This document shows positions 1-8,750 of a stretch of 11,152 nt of DNA, in pieces. The position numbers and the translations under genes are program-made. The stretch comes from an uncultured Collinsella sp. Its GTDB lineage: Bacteria > Actinomycetota > Coriobacteriia > Coriobacteriales > Coriobacteriaceae. The notes below the pieces were generated by a model. The model was given only the letters and a program-made list of their open reading frames with translations. It was not told the origin of the DNA and did not search any database. Location of the stretch: positions 1 through 11,152 of the forward strand of contig CABUQY010000055.1 of NCBI GenBank assembly GCA_902493915.1, written 5' to 3'. Each line of letters starts with the position of its first letter. Position 1 is the stretch's first letter.

Positions 1-1074
1 CCCGACGTGATGATGATGGCCGAGGAGTCCACCGCGTGGCCGCTCGTGACCTACCCGCCGCAGGACGGCGGCCTGGGCTTCCACTACAAGTGGGACATGG
101 GCTGGATGAACGACACCCTGCACTACATGCAGACCGATTTTCCGTGGCGCCCCGGCAACCACGGGCTGCTCACGTTCTCCATCATGTACGCCTTTACCGA
201 GAACTTCATCTGCCCGCTGAGCCACGACGAGGTCGTGCACGGTAAGTGCTCGCTCATCGGCCGCATGCCGGGCGACTGGTGGCGTCAGTTTGCCGGCCTG
301 CGCACGCTGGCTTTCTACCAGATGACGCACCCTGGCGCCAAGCTCAACTTTATGGGTAACGAGATCGGCCAGTTTATTGAGTGGCGCTACTACGAGTCCA
401 TCCAGTGGTTCCTGACCGAGGAGTACGAGACTCACCGTCATCATCAGGCGTTTATCAAGGCGCTCAACCACCTGTACACCGCCGAGCGCGCCCTGTACGA
501 GCGCGGCTACACCGACGACGGCTTTACCTGGATCGATGCGGATAACTCCAAGCAGTCCATCGTGAGCTTTGTGCGTCAGGGCGAGGACGTCGATGACGAC
601 CTGGTGATCCTGATCAACTTTGACCCGGCGAGCTATGAGAGCTTCCGCGTGGGCGTGCCGCGCGAGGGTGACTGGGAGGTCATCTTCGATTCTGACCGTC
701 CTGAGTTTGGCGGCAGCGGCTATGCCGGCAAGGAGCCCTACACCTGCTCGAGCGAGCCCTATCCCTGGAACGGGCAGATGGACTCCATCGAGATTAAGGT
801 ACCCGGTCTGGCAGGTGTGGTGCTTAAGCGCCGCGGTCCCAGCAGCTATAAGCCGCCCGTGGTCGAGGAGCCCAAGGCTGCGCCCAAAAAGCGTATGTCT
901 TCGGTGAAGCCCAAGCCTGCGGCTGCTAAGAAGGCTCCGGCTAAGGCCAAGGCTACGACGACCAAGGCTGCCGCAAAGCCCGCTGCTAAGGCCGCAGCCA
1001 AGAAACCGGCTGCCAAAAAGGCCGCTACCAAGGCCAAGTCAGCCGCCGTTAAGTCGCCCGCCAAGAACGCGTAA
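1..1074 (+). CDS. glgB: 1,4-alpha-glucan branching enzyme, 3' part, with Lys/Ala-rich C-terminal tail
   Basis: This is the C-terminal 357 residues of a GH13 branching enzyme, which makes alpha-1,6 branches in glycogen by transferring cut alpha-1,4 segments. The frame is already open at base 1, so the true start, the CBM48 domain and the catalytic nucleophile motif lie upstream of the window. Visible family motifs are AEEST near the start (catalytic acid/base region), LSHDEVVHGK (codons about 75-84, with the transition-state Asp), NFMGNEIGQ and the C-terminal beta-domain up to about codon 288. The last 69 residues (bases 865-1071) are not part of the normal enzyme: they are almost only Lys, Ala, Pro, Thr and Ser, like a histone H1 or HupB tail. 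The tail is in frame with no break. Its codons mix gct, gca and gcc for Ala more than the core does. glgP follows after 92 bp on the same strand. Confidence 0.95.
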   Translation, partial: PDVMMMAEESTAWPLVTYPPQDGGLGFHYKWDMGWMNDTLHYMQTDFPWRPGNHGLLTFSIMYAFTENFICPLSHDEVVHGKCSLIGRMPGDWWRQFAGLRTLAFYQMTHPGAKLNFMGNEIGQFIEWRYYESIQWFLTEEYETHRHHQAFIKALNHLYTAERALYERGYTDDGFTWIDADNSKQSIVSFVRQGEDVDDDLVILINFDPASYESFRVGVPREGDWEVIFDSDRPEFGGSGYAGKEPYTCSSEPYPWNGQMDSIEIKVPGLAGVVLKRRGPSSYKPPVVEEPKAAPKKRMSSVKPKPAAAKKAPAKAKATTTKAAAKPAAKAAAKKPAAKKAATKAKSAAVKSPAKNA

Positions 1075-1099
1075 CAAAGCCGTTACCGCTGTAATTACC

Positions 1100-1114
1100 C
1101 GCCCCGCTGGGGCG
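1100..1114 (+). other. GC-rich hairpin between glgB and glgP
   Basis: A perfect 6-bp inverted repeat, CGCCCC/GGGGCG, has a GCT loop. No T-run follows, so it is a poor intrinsic terminator. It may be an mRNA-stability or pausing element between the two cistrons. Confidence 0.5.
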
Positions 1115-1136
1115 TAGGATGTAAGTCATAACCGTT

Positions 1137-1153
1137 CCGGGAGATATCCCCGG
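1137..1153 (+). other. Small hairpin just upstream of the glgP ribosome binding site
   Basis: CCGGG (1137-1141) can pair with CCCGG (1149-1153) across a 7-nt loop. The stem ends 3 nt before the AAAGGA Shine-Dalgarno sequence (1157-1162) of glgP. It could tune ribosome access, but a 5-bp GC stem can occur by chance in this GC-rich DNA. Confidence 0.3.
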
Positions 1154-1166
1154 GGGAAAGGAACGT

Positions 1167-3593
1167 ATGAATAAGATCTTCGACAACAAGCAGGAGTTTA
1201 CCGAGCTCTATCGCGATGCCGTCATGAGCATCAGCGGCAAGAGCGTCGAGGCCGCCAGCGACCTCGACCGCTTTAACGCCCTGGCCAAGCTCGTGGCCGA
1301 GAAGGCCCGCACCGTTGCCACCAAGAGTGACGCCCGTGCGACCGCCGAGGGCAAAAAGCGCGTGTACTACTTCTCGATCGAGTTTTTGATCGGCCGCCTG
1401 CTCGACAACTACCTGCTCAACTTTGGCGTGCGCGACATGGTCGCCGAGGCGCTCGACGACATGGGCTTCGATCTGTCCGTCATCGAGAACCAGGAGCCCG
1501 ATCCGGCTCTGGGCAACGGCGGCCTGGGCCGTCTGGCCGCGTGCTTCCTGGATTCCATGGCAGCCGAGGGCATTGCCGGCTACGGCAACGGCATGCGCTA
1601 CCGCTACGGCCTGTTTAAGCAGGAGATCGTCAACGGCAGCCAGGTGGAGGCAACCGACGAGTGGCTCACCCACGGCTATCCCTGGGAGGTCCGTCGTCAG
1701 GACAAGGCCGTGACCATCAAGTTCGGTGGCCGCGTTGAGGGCTTTGAGGAGGACGGCCGCACGTTCTACCGCACGGTGGACACGCAGGATATCCTGGCTG
1801 TTCCCTACGACATCCCTGTCGTGGGCTATGCCGGCGAGACCGTCAACAAGCTGCGCGTCTGGGCTGCCGAGCCGGTCGAGGAGCACTTCGACCTTGAGGC
1901 CTTCAACCGCGGCGACTATGCCCTGGCCGATGCCGAGCGCGCCGAGGCCGAGGCCATCAGTGCCATCCTCTACCCCAACGACGCCGGCGAACACGGCCGT
2001 CTGCTGCGCCTGAAGCAGGAGTACCTGTTTGTGTCGGCCGGCATCTACAGCCTGCTCGACACCTTTGAGAAGGAGCACGGCGAGAACTGGGAGCTGCTGC
2101 CGCAGTTTGTAGCCATCCACACCAACGACACGCACCCCGCCATGTGCGGCCCCGAGCTCATGCGTATCCTCATCGACGAGAAGAAGCTCGAGTGGGACGA
2201 CGCCTGGAACATCGTGACGCAGGTCGTGAGCTACACCAACCACACCATCCTGCCCGAGGCTCTGGAGAAGTGGCCCATTGGCACGTTCTCCAAGCTCCTC
2301 CCCCGCGTGTACCAGATCATCGACGAGATCAGCCGTCGTTGGCACGAGTCGTTCGACACCACGCAGGAAGGCTGGCAGGAGCGTCTGCGCCAGACCGCTA
2401 TCCTCTGGGACGGCGAGATTCGCATGGCCAACCTGTCCGTGATCTGCAGCCACAGCGTCAACGGCGTGGCCAAGATCCACTCCGACATCATCAAGAACAT
2501 CGTGCTCAAGGACTTCTACGCCCTCACGCCCGAAAAGTTCAACAACAAGACCAACGGCATCTCGCACCGTCGCTTCTTTGCCGAGGCCAACCCCACCTAC
2601 GCCAAGCTCGTGACCGAGGCCATTGGCGATGGCTGGCTCAAGGACGCCTTTGAGCTGGAAAAGCTCAAAGAGTTCCAGAACGACAGTGAGTTCCTGAAGG
2701 CCGTGGGTGCCTCCAAGCGCGCCAACAAGGAGCGTCTGGCCGCCTACGTCAAGGCCGAGACCGGTCTGGTCATTGACCCCAACACCGTCTTCGATGTTCA
2801 GGTGAAGCGCTTCCATGCCTACAAGCGTCAGCTCATGAACATCATGAAGGTGATGGACGTCTACAACCGTCGCATCGCCGACCCCAACTTCCACGTGACG
2901 CCGACGACCTTCATCTTTAGCGGCAAGGCTGCCTCGAGCTACACCTTCGCCAAGGAGACCATCCGCCTCATCAACTCCGTCGCCGAGGTCGTCAACAACG
3001 ACCCGCGCGTCAACGAGGTCATGAAGGTCTGCTTTATCCCCAACTTCCGCGTGAGCAACGCCCAGCTCATCTACCCCGCCGCCGAGATCTCTGAGCAGAT
3101 TTCGACCGCCGGTAAGGAGGCCTCGGGCACGTCCAACATGAAGCTCATGATGAACGGCGCCATTACGCTAGGCACCCTCGACGGCGCCAACATCGAGATC
3201 GCCGATCTGGCCGGCCGCGAGAACGAGGCCATCTTTGGCCTGACCGCTCCCGAGGTCGAGCAGCTCTGGGCATCCAACAGCTACTTTGCGTGGGATACAC
3301 TCAACGGCGACCGCGAGCGTCTGGGCCGCGTGATGGACGAGCTCAAGGACAACACATTTGCGGGTCTTTCGGGCAACTTTGAGAGCATCTACAACGAGCT
3401 CATGAACAACAACGACCCCGACCTGGTCATGGCCGATTTCCGCAGCTACGTGGATGCGTGGGAGAAGCTTACCGGCAGCTACGGCGACCAGCAGACCTGG
3501 AACCGCAAGGCGCTGCTCAACACCGCCTCGAGCGGCTGGTTCTCGAGCGACCGCACCATTCGCGAGTACCGCGACGAGATCTGGCACGCTTAA
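1167..3593 (+). CDS. glgP: Glycogen/maltodextrin phosphorylase
   Basis: An 808-residue GT35 phosphorylase, a normal length for the bacterial family. It uses phosphate to release glucose-1-phosphate from the non-reducing ends of alpha-1,4-glucans and needs pyridoxal phosphate. The cofactor motif EASGTSNMKLMMNGA is intact, with the Schiff-base Lys at residue 659, followed by the conserved GTLDGANIEI. The N-terminal half has the typical NGGLGRLAACFLDSMA block, and the family's HTNDTHPA and KTNGISHRRF stretches are present. The start is ATG 1167, preceded by AAAGGA (1157-1162). It lies between glgB and glgC on the same strand, so a degradative enzyme is embedded in the synthesis operon. Whether it prefers glycogen or short maltodextrins cannot be told from sequence. 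The name glgP rests on context. Nothing appears truncated. Confidence 0.97.
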   Translation: MNKIFDNKQEFTELYRDAVMSISGKSVEAASDLDRFNALAKLVAEKARTVATKSDARATAEGKKRVYYFSIEFLIGRLLDNYLLNFGVRDMVAEALDDMGFDLSVIENQEPDPALGNGGLGRLAACFLDSMAAEGIAGYGNGMRYRYGLFKQEIVNGSQVEATDEWLTHGYPWEVRRQDKAVTIKFGGRVEGFEEDGRTFYRTVDTQDILAVPYDIPVVGYAGETVNKLRVWAAEPVEEHFDLEAFNRGDYALADAERAEAEAISAILYPNDAGEHGRLLRLKQEYLFVSAGIYSLLDTFEKEHGENWELLPQFVAIHTNDTHPAMCGPELMRILIDEKKLEWDDAWNIVTQVVSYTNHTILPEALEKWPIGTFSKLLPRVYQIIDEISRRWHESFDTTQEGWQERLRQTAILWDGEIRMANLSVICSHSVNGVAKIHSDIIKNIVLKDFYALTPEKFNNKTNGISHRRFFAEANPTYAKLVTEAIGDGWLKDAFELEKLKEFQNDSEFLKAVGASKRANKERLAAYVKAETGLVIDPNTVFDVQVKRFHAYKRQLMNIMKVMDVYNRRIADPNFHVTPTTFIFSGKAASSYTFAKETIRLINSVAEVVNNDPRVNEVMKVCFIPNFRVSNAQLIYPAAEISEQISTAGKEASGTSNMKLMMNGAITLGTLDGANIEIADLAGRENEAIFGLTAPEVEQLWASNSYFAWDTLNGDRERLGRVMDELKDNTFAGLSGNFESIYNELMNNNDPDLVMADFRSYVDAWEKLTGSYGDQQTWNRKALLNTASSGWFSSDRTIREYRDEIWHA

Positions 3594-3624
3594 GGCGAGC
3601 TCCCTTTGCCAGCACGGCATTACT

Positions 3625-3655
3625 CGGCGGGCGCGACCGAGCGCTGCGCCCGCCG
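3625..3655 (+). other. Perfect 10-bp GC hairpin between glgP and glgC
   Basis: CGGCGGGCGC (3625-3634) is exactly complementary to GCGCCCGCCG (3646-3655), with an 11-nt loop. It lies 32 nt after the glgP stop and 26 nt before the glgC Shine-Dalgarno sequence. There is no T-tract, so strong Rho-independent termination is unlikely. It may protect the 3' end of processed upstream mRNA or attenuate readthrough. Confidence 0.6.
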
Positions 3656-3695
3656 CTAATGGGTTTAGATACATCGATGACAGAAGGAGAAATCG

Positions 3696-4844
3696 ATGAG
3701 TAAGAAAGAATGCATCGCGATGCTCCTCGCAGGAGGACAGGGCAGCCGATTGGGGGCACTCACCCAAAAGATCGCTAAGCCGGCGGTTAGCTTTGGTGGC
3801 AAGTTCCGCATTATCGACTTTTCGCTGTCCAACTGCTCCAACTCGGGCATCGACACGGTGGGCGTTCTGACGCAGTATCGTCCCTACCTGCTGCATGCCT
3901 ATGTGGGCTCCGGCGAGGCCTGGGATCTGGACAGCCGTGACGGCGGCGTGTCGATCCTGCCGCCGTACGAGACGCAGACCGGCGGCGCCTGGTATGCGGG
4001 CACAGCCGACGCCATTACGCAGAACCTCGACTACATCAAGGCCAACGACCCCAAGTACGTCCTGATTCTTTCCGGCGACCACCTGTATCGCATGGACTAC
4101 CGCAAGATGCTCAAGACGCACATTGAGAACAACGCCGATCTTACGGTGAGCGTTATGCCCGTGCCGTGGGAGGAGGCCAGCCGCTTTGGCATCCTGACCA
4201 CCGACCCCGAGGACGGCCGCATCACCAAGTTTACCGAGAAGCCCGAGAAGCCCGATTCGAACCTCGCTTCCATGGGCATCTACATCTTCTCGGCCGACGT
4301 TCTGATCGAGGCCCTCGAGGAGGACGCTCTGGACCAGCGCTCGAGCCACGACTTTGGCAAGGACATCATCCCCAAGCTGCTCGGCGAGGGCAAGCGCCTG
4401 TACAGCTACGAGTTCCACGGCTTTTGGAAGGACGTCGGCACCATCGCCAGCTTCCACGAGACCTCGATGGACCTGCTGGGCAACAACCCCGAGTTCGATC
4501 TGTTCGACAAGCACTTCCCCATCATGTCCAACATCACCACGCGTCCGCCGCACTACATTGGCCCGGATGGTCGCCTGGACGACTGCCTGGTCTCCAACGG
4601 CTGCAAGATCTACGGCACCGCTCGTCACTCGATCCTTTCTACCGATGTCATCATCGAGGAGCGCGCCGTGGTCGAGGACTCCGTGCTGCTGCCGGGTGCG
4701 CACGTTAAGAGCGGCGCGCACATCTGCCGCGCTATTTTGGGCGAGAACTCCACGGTCGAAGAGGGCGTGAAGCTCGGCTCTGTCGATACCACCAAGGATA
4801 CGGCCGTCGTTGGAAATGACGTCGTTATCGGGAAGGGGGAATGA
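3696..4844 (+). CDS. glgC: Glucose-1-phosphate adenylyltransferase (ADP-glucose pyrophosphorylase), catalytic subunit
   Basis: A 382-residue nucleotidyltransferase that makes ADP-glucose and pyrophosphate from ATP and glucose-1-phosphate, the committed step of bacterial glycogen synthesis. The nucleotide-binding signature AGGQGSRL is at residues 12-19, followed by KPAVSFGGKFRIIDF. The metal/substrate motif SGDHLYRMDY has its Asp at residue 128. FTEKP (Lys182) matches the glucose-1-phosphate-binding Lys of the family. The C-terminal third has the isoleucine/valine-rich hexapeptide pattern of a left-handed beta-helix, which in this family carries allosteric and oligomer contacts. The start at ATG 3696 has a strong AGAAGGAG (3682-3689) at 6 nt. 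Its stop is only 4 nt from the glgD start, so the two are very likely translationally coupled. All key residues are present, which makes this the active partner of GlgD. Confidence 0.97.
   Translation: MSKKECIAMLLAGGQGSRLGALTQKIAKPAVSFGGKFRIIDFSLSNCSNSGIDTVGVLTQYRPYLLHAYVGSGEAWDLDSRDGGVSILPPYETQTGGAWYAGTADAITQNLDYIKANDPKYVLILSGDHLYRMDYRKMLKTHIENNADLTVSVMPVPWEEASRFGILTTDPEDGRITKFTEKPEKPDSNLASMGIYIFSADVLIEALEEDALDQRSSHDFGKDIIPKLLGEGKRLYSYEFHGFWKDVGTIASFHETSMDLLGNNPEFDLFDKHFPIMSNITTRPPHYIGPDGRLDDCLVSNGCKIYGTARHSILSTDVIIEERAVVEDSVLLPGAHVKSGAHICRAILGENSTVEEGVKLGSVDTTKDTAVVGNDVVIGKGE
4833..4839 (+). promoter_or_regulatory. Ribosome binding site that decides the glgD start
   Basis: AAGGGGG lies inside the last codons of glgC, 9 nt before ATG 4849. 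It supports that ATG over an in-frame TTG at 4810, which would add 13 residues, lie inside glgC and lack a purine-rich sequence at the right distance. Confidence 0.7.
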
Positions 4845-4848
4845 TCCG

Positions 4849-5976
4849 ATGATCAATCGCAAGGCCATCGGTTATATCACCGCTAACTACTCTTCGACCT
4901 ACGGCAGCGTGCTGCTCAAGGATCGTCCCATCGCGTCCGTCCCGTTTTTGGGCCGTTACCGCCTGATCGACTTCCCGCTGTCCAACATGATGAATGCCGG
5001 CATCAAGACCGTCGGCGTCGTCATGCCGGGCAACTACCGCTCACTGATCGACCACGTGGGCTCGGGCAAGGACTGGGGCCTGGACCGCAAGAAGGGCGGC
5101 CTGTTCATGGTGCCCGGCAACGCATATGGCACCACGAAGGGCGGCATGCGCTTCTTGCTGCGCGACATCATCTCCAACAAGACGCTGTTCCAGCGCTCGG
5201 ACAAGCCCTATGTTGTGATGATGGGCACCAACATCATCTTTAACATGGACCTCAACACCATCATCGATGCGCATGAGAACTCCGGCGCCCAGATGACCGT
5301 GGTGTACTGCAAGGCCACGCGCAACGTCGATGACGAGACCAAGCTGCAGATCAACGAGAACGGCCGCCTGACGGGCGTGAGCGCCGGCGTCGTGTACGGC
5401 GACAATGCCTCTATGGACTGCTGCATCGTCAACCGCGAGACGCTGCTCGAGATTATCGACCACTACCAGGCCGCCGACTATCTGGACCTGCTCGAGGCAC
5501 TCCAGGGCGACTTTGGAAACATCGACGTGTGCAGCTACGAGTACAAGGGCGAGGTCGTGGGCGTGTTTAGCGAGAAGTCGCTCTATCGCCGCAGCATGGA
5601 CCTGCTCGACCAGACCGTGGCCGACCAGCTCTTCGACCCCGAGCGCCCGATTCTGACCAAGGCCCACGACGTGCCGCCTTCGCGCTATGCGACCGGCAGC
5701 CACGCGTGCAACTCGATCATCTCGGCCGGCTGCATCATCAAGGGCACCGTGCGCAACTCGATCCTGTCGCGCGGCGTTGTGGTTGAGGAAGGCGCCTCGG
5801 TGACCAACTCGATCATCAACCAGAGCTGCATCATCAAGAGCGGCGCCCGCGTTGAGAACGCCATTCTGGACAAGAACAACGTGGTTCCCACTAACACCGA
5901 GCTTCGCGGCACGCCCGAGAACATCCTGGTGCTGGGCAAGGCTCCGTTAACTTCCGATACCACCATCGTACGTTAA
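4849..5976 (+). CDS. glgD: GlgD-type regulatory paralogue of ADP-glucose pyrophosphorylase
   Basis: A 375-residue protein of the same fold as GlgC: an N-terminal nucleotidyltransferase domain (for example RYRLIDFPLSN) and a C-terminal beta-helix rich in NSII/GCII hexapeptides. The catalytic signatures are eroded. The AGGQGSRL position reads ANYSSTYG, the SGDHLYRMD position reads MGTNIIFNMD (residues 125-134) with the Asp lost, and the FTEKP lysine motif is missing. This is the GlgD pattern: in Firmicutes such proteins have little activity alone but form a hetero-oligomer with GlgC and change its kinetics and effector response. The 4-nt spacing to glgC suggests equimolar coupled synthesis. The role as a modulator is inferred from family knowledge. 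glgA follows after 90 bp. Confidence 0.92.
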   Translation: MINRKAIGYITANYSSTYGSVLLKDRPIASVPFLGRYRLIDFPLSNMMNAGIKTVGVVMPGNYRSLIDHVGSGKDWGLDRKKGGLFMVPGNAYGTTKGGMRFLLRDIISNKTLFQRSDKPYVVMMGTNIIFNMDLNTIIDAHENSGAQMTVVYCKATRNVDDETKLQINENGRLTGVSAGVVYGDNASMDCCIVNRETLLEIIDHYQAADYLDLLEALQGDFGNIDVCSYEYKGEVVGVFSEKSLYRRSMDLLDQTVADQLFDPERPILTKAHDVPPSRYATGSHACNSIISAGCIIKGTVRNSILSRGVVVEEGASVTNSIINQSCIIKSGARVENAILDKNNVVPTNTELRGTPENILVLGKAPLTSDTTIVR

Positions 5977-5978
5977 CG

Positions 5979-6012
5979 TTGGCACCGCAACATCGCTCGT
6001 AACATGTAGAAT
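5979..6012 (+). promoter_or_regulatory. Weak promoter-like sequence upstream of glgA
   Basis: TTGGCA (5979-5984) resembles a -35 box. Possible -10 hexamers are TAACAT (6000-6005, spacer 15) and TAGAAT (6007-6012, spacer 22). Neither spacing is near 17 nt, so this is a candidate only. The more likely reading is that glgA is transcribed from upstream. Confidence 0.15.
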
Positions 6013-6043
6013 AGCCGCCCGGTTAGCGCCAGGCGGCTATTCT
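6008..6043 (+). other. Perfect 12-bp hairpin between glgD and glgA
   Basis: AGAATAGCCGCC (6008-6019) pairs exactly with GGCGGCTATTCT (6032-6043) around a 12-nt loop. The 3' arm ends 13 nt before the glgA Shine-Dalgarno sequence. There is no T-run after the stem, so it may be a partial terminator, an attenuator or an mRNA-processing/stability element that sets glgA level apart from glgCD. Confidence 0.6.
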
Positions 6044-6056
6044 CGAATTGCAACAT

Positions 6057-6061
6057 GGGAG
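6057..6061 (+). promoter_or_regulatory. Ribosome binding site that decides the glgA start
   Basis: GGGAG sits 5 nt before ATG 6067. An in-frame ATG at 6055 would add four residues, but it has no purine-rich site upstream and overlaps this one, so 6067 is preferred. Confidence 0.7.
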
Positions 6062-6066
6062 ACAAT

Positions 6067-8319
<2,253 letters not shown>

Positions 8320-8342
8320 TTCGGACGATTCAAACTTAATCC

Positions 8343-8389
8343 TCAACGCAAAGGAGGGCGCCCCAACCAGGCGCCCTCTTTTGCGTTGA
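8343..8389 (+). terminator. Strong, probably bidirectional Rho-independent terminator after glgA
   Basis: A 20-bp stem pairs 8343-8362 with 8370-8389, with one G-T wobble and a 7-nt loop. The inner GAGGGCGCC/GGCGCCCTC is followed by TTTT within the 3' arm, and the mirror AAA lies in the 5' arm, so it can work in both directions. It begins 23 nt after the glgA stop and marks the end of the glg operon. Confidence 0.9.
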
Positions 8390-8410
8390 ACTTCTCTATT
8401 TAAAAGAGGG

Positions 8411-8544
8411 CCGGTTTACTACGACAAAATGACTCCGGCCGACCACGGCGGGTAATCTACGAAATTGGCAACGCCTCTACCTGCGGTTTTAATATCACCA
8501 AAATGACCGTGGTTGAAATCATTCAATTCGTCGTAGTAAACCGG
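8411..8544. repeat. 134-bp nested inverted-repeat element (MITE-like or palindromic intergenic repeat)
   Basis: The ends are a perfect 15-bp inverted repeat: CCGGTTTACTACGAC (8411-8425) and its complement (8530-8544). Inside, ACCACGG (8442-8448) pairs with CCGTGGT (8507-8513). The gap between outer and inner arms is exactly 16 nt on both sides, and 7 of those 16 positions also match, so each end is a diverged copy of one 38-bp module in opposite orientation. A 9-bp direct repeat CAAAATGAC is at 8425-8433 and 8499-8507. The 58-bp centre shows no gene. No target-site duplication or transposase is visible. Confidence 0.75.
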
Positions 8545-8606
8545 GGTACTTTTGTTTGGCTACAAATAGTATCGGTATAGGCGTTTTTGAATATCGCGAT
8601 AATTTG

Positions 8607-8655
8607 GATGGTAAAACGATTTCCTAGGACAACCGTTCGCCGATGGTAAACGGAT
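8607..8655 (+). promoter_or_regulatory. Two direct repeats, possible operator sites upstream of the GH13-GH77 gene
   Basis: GATGGTAAAACGAT (8607-8620) and GATGGTAAACGGAT (8642-8655) are near-identical and start 35 bp apart, a little over three helical turns. They lie just upstream of the likely promoter. The GTAAAACG core recalls LacI-family operators, but the right half is not a good palindrome, so the binding protein is unknown. Confidence 0.35.
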
Positions 8656-8683
8656 GTTGTTTATACAGCCTGTGTACAACAGA

Positions 8684-8689
8684 TATACT
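8684..8689 (+). promoter_or_regulatory. Candidate -10 box for the GH13-GH77 gene
   Basis: TATACT matches the -10 consensus at 5 of 6 positions and lies about 60 nt upstream of ATG 8751, in the AT-richest part of the gap. No good -35 box is found at 16-18 nt; TTGTTT (8657-8662) is 21 nt away. If used, it may depend on an activator. Confidence 0.35.
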
Positions 8690-8709
8690 TACATCCTGTG
8701 CGTAAAGCC

Positions 8710-8727
8710 CATGGCCCGCAGGCCATG
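8710..8727 (+). other. Leader hairpin upstream of the GH13-GH77 gene
   Basis: CATGGCC (8710-8716) pairs perfectly with GGCCATG (8721-8727) over a 4-nt CGCA loop, 23 nt before the start codon. If the -10 at 8684 is real, this stem lies in the 5' untranslated leader and could affect translation or mRNA stability. Confidence 0.45.
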
Positions 8728-8750
8728 ATTCTATTGAACTGGACCGTACT

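Noticed and set aside
7..18. GTG/ATG run as a possible start of the first gene
   Set aside because: The open frame continues to base 1 and AEEST is a mid-barrel catalytic motif of GlgB, so the gene is cut by the window edge rather than starting here.
865..1074. GlgB tail as a separate histone-like gene or the product of a frameshift
   Set aside because: There is no stop, start or ribosome site between the enzyme domain and the tail, and the frame is continuous; a matching tail on GlgA supports a genuine extension.
1095..2894. Antisense 599-codon frame opposite glgP
   Set aside because: Shadow of third-position GC bias. The Val/Leu/His-rich composition is typical of antisense of a GC-rich gene, and glgP is unambiguous.
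3168..4868. Antisense 566-codon frame spanning the glgP end and glgC
   Set aside because: It crosses two solid + strand genes and has no recognisable domain.
8411..8544. Insertion sequence or transposon remnant with terminal repeats
   Set aside because: There is no transposase fragment in the 104 bases between the arms and no clear target duplication, so only a MITE-like or palindromic repeat can be claimed.
8503..8580. Small 25-codon open frame in the intergenic gap
   Set aside because: It has no Shine-Dalgarno sequence and overlaps the inverted-repeat arm; its composition gives no sign of coding.
8606..8622. CcpA cre box or standard LacI operator
   Set aside because: The CG-centred palindrome matches only about 4 of 7 positions per half, and the TG expected in a cre left half is misplaced.
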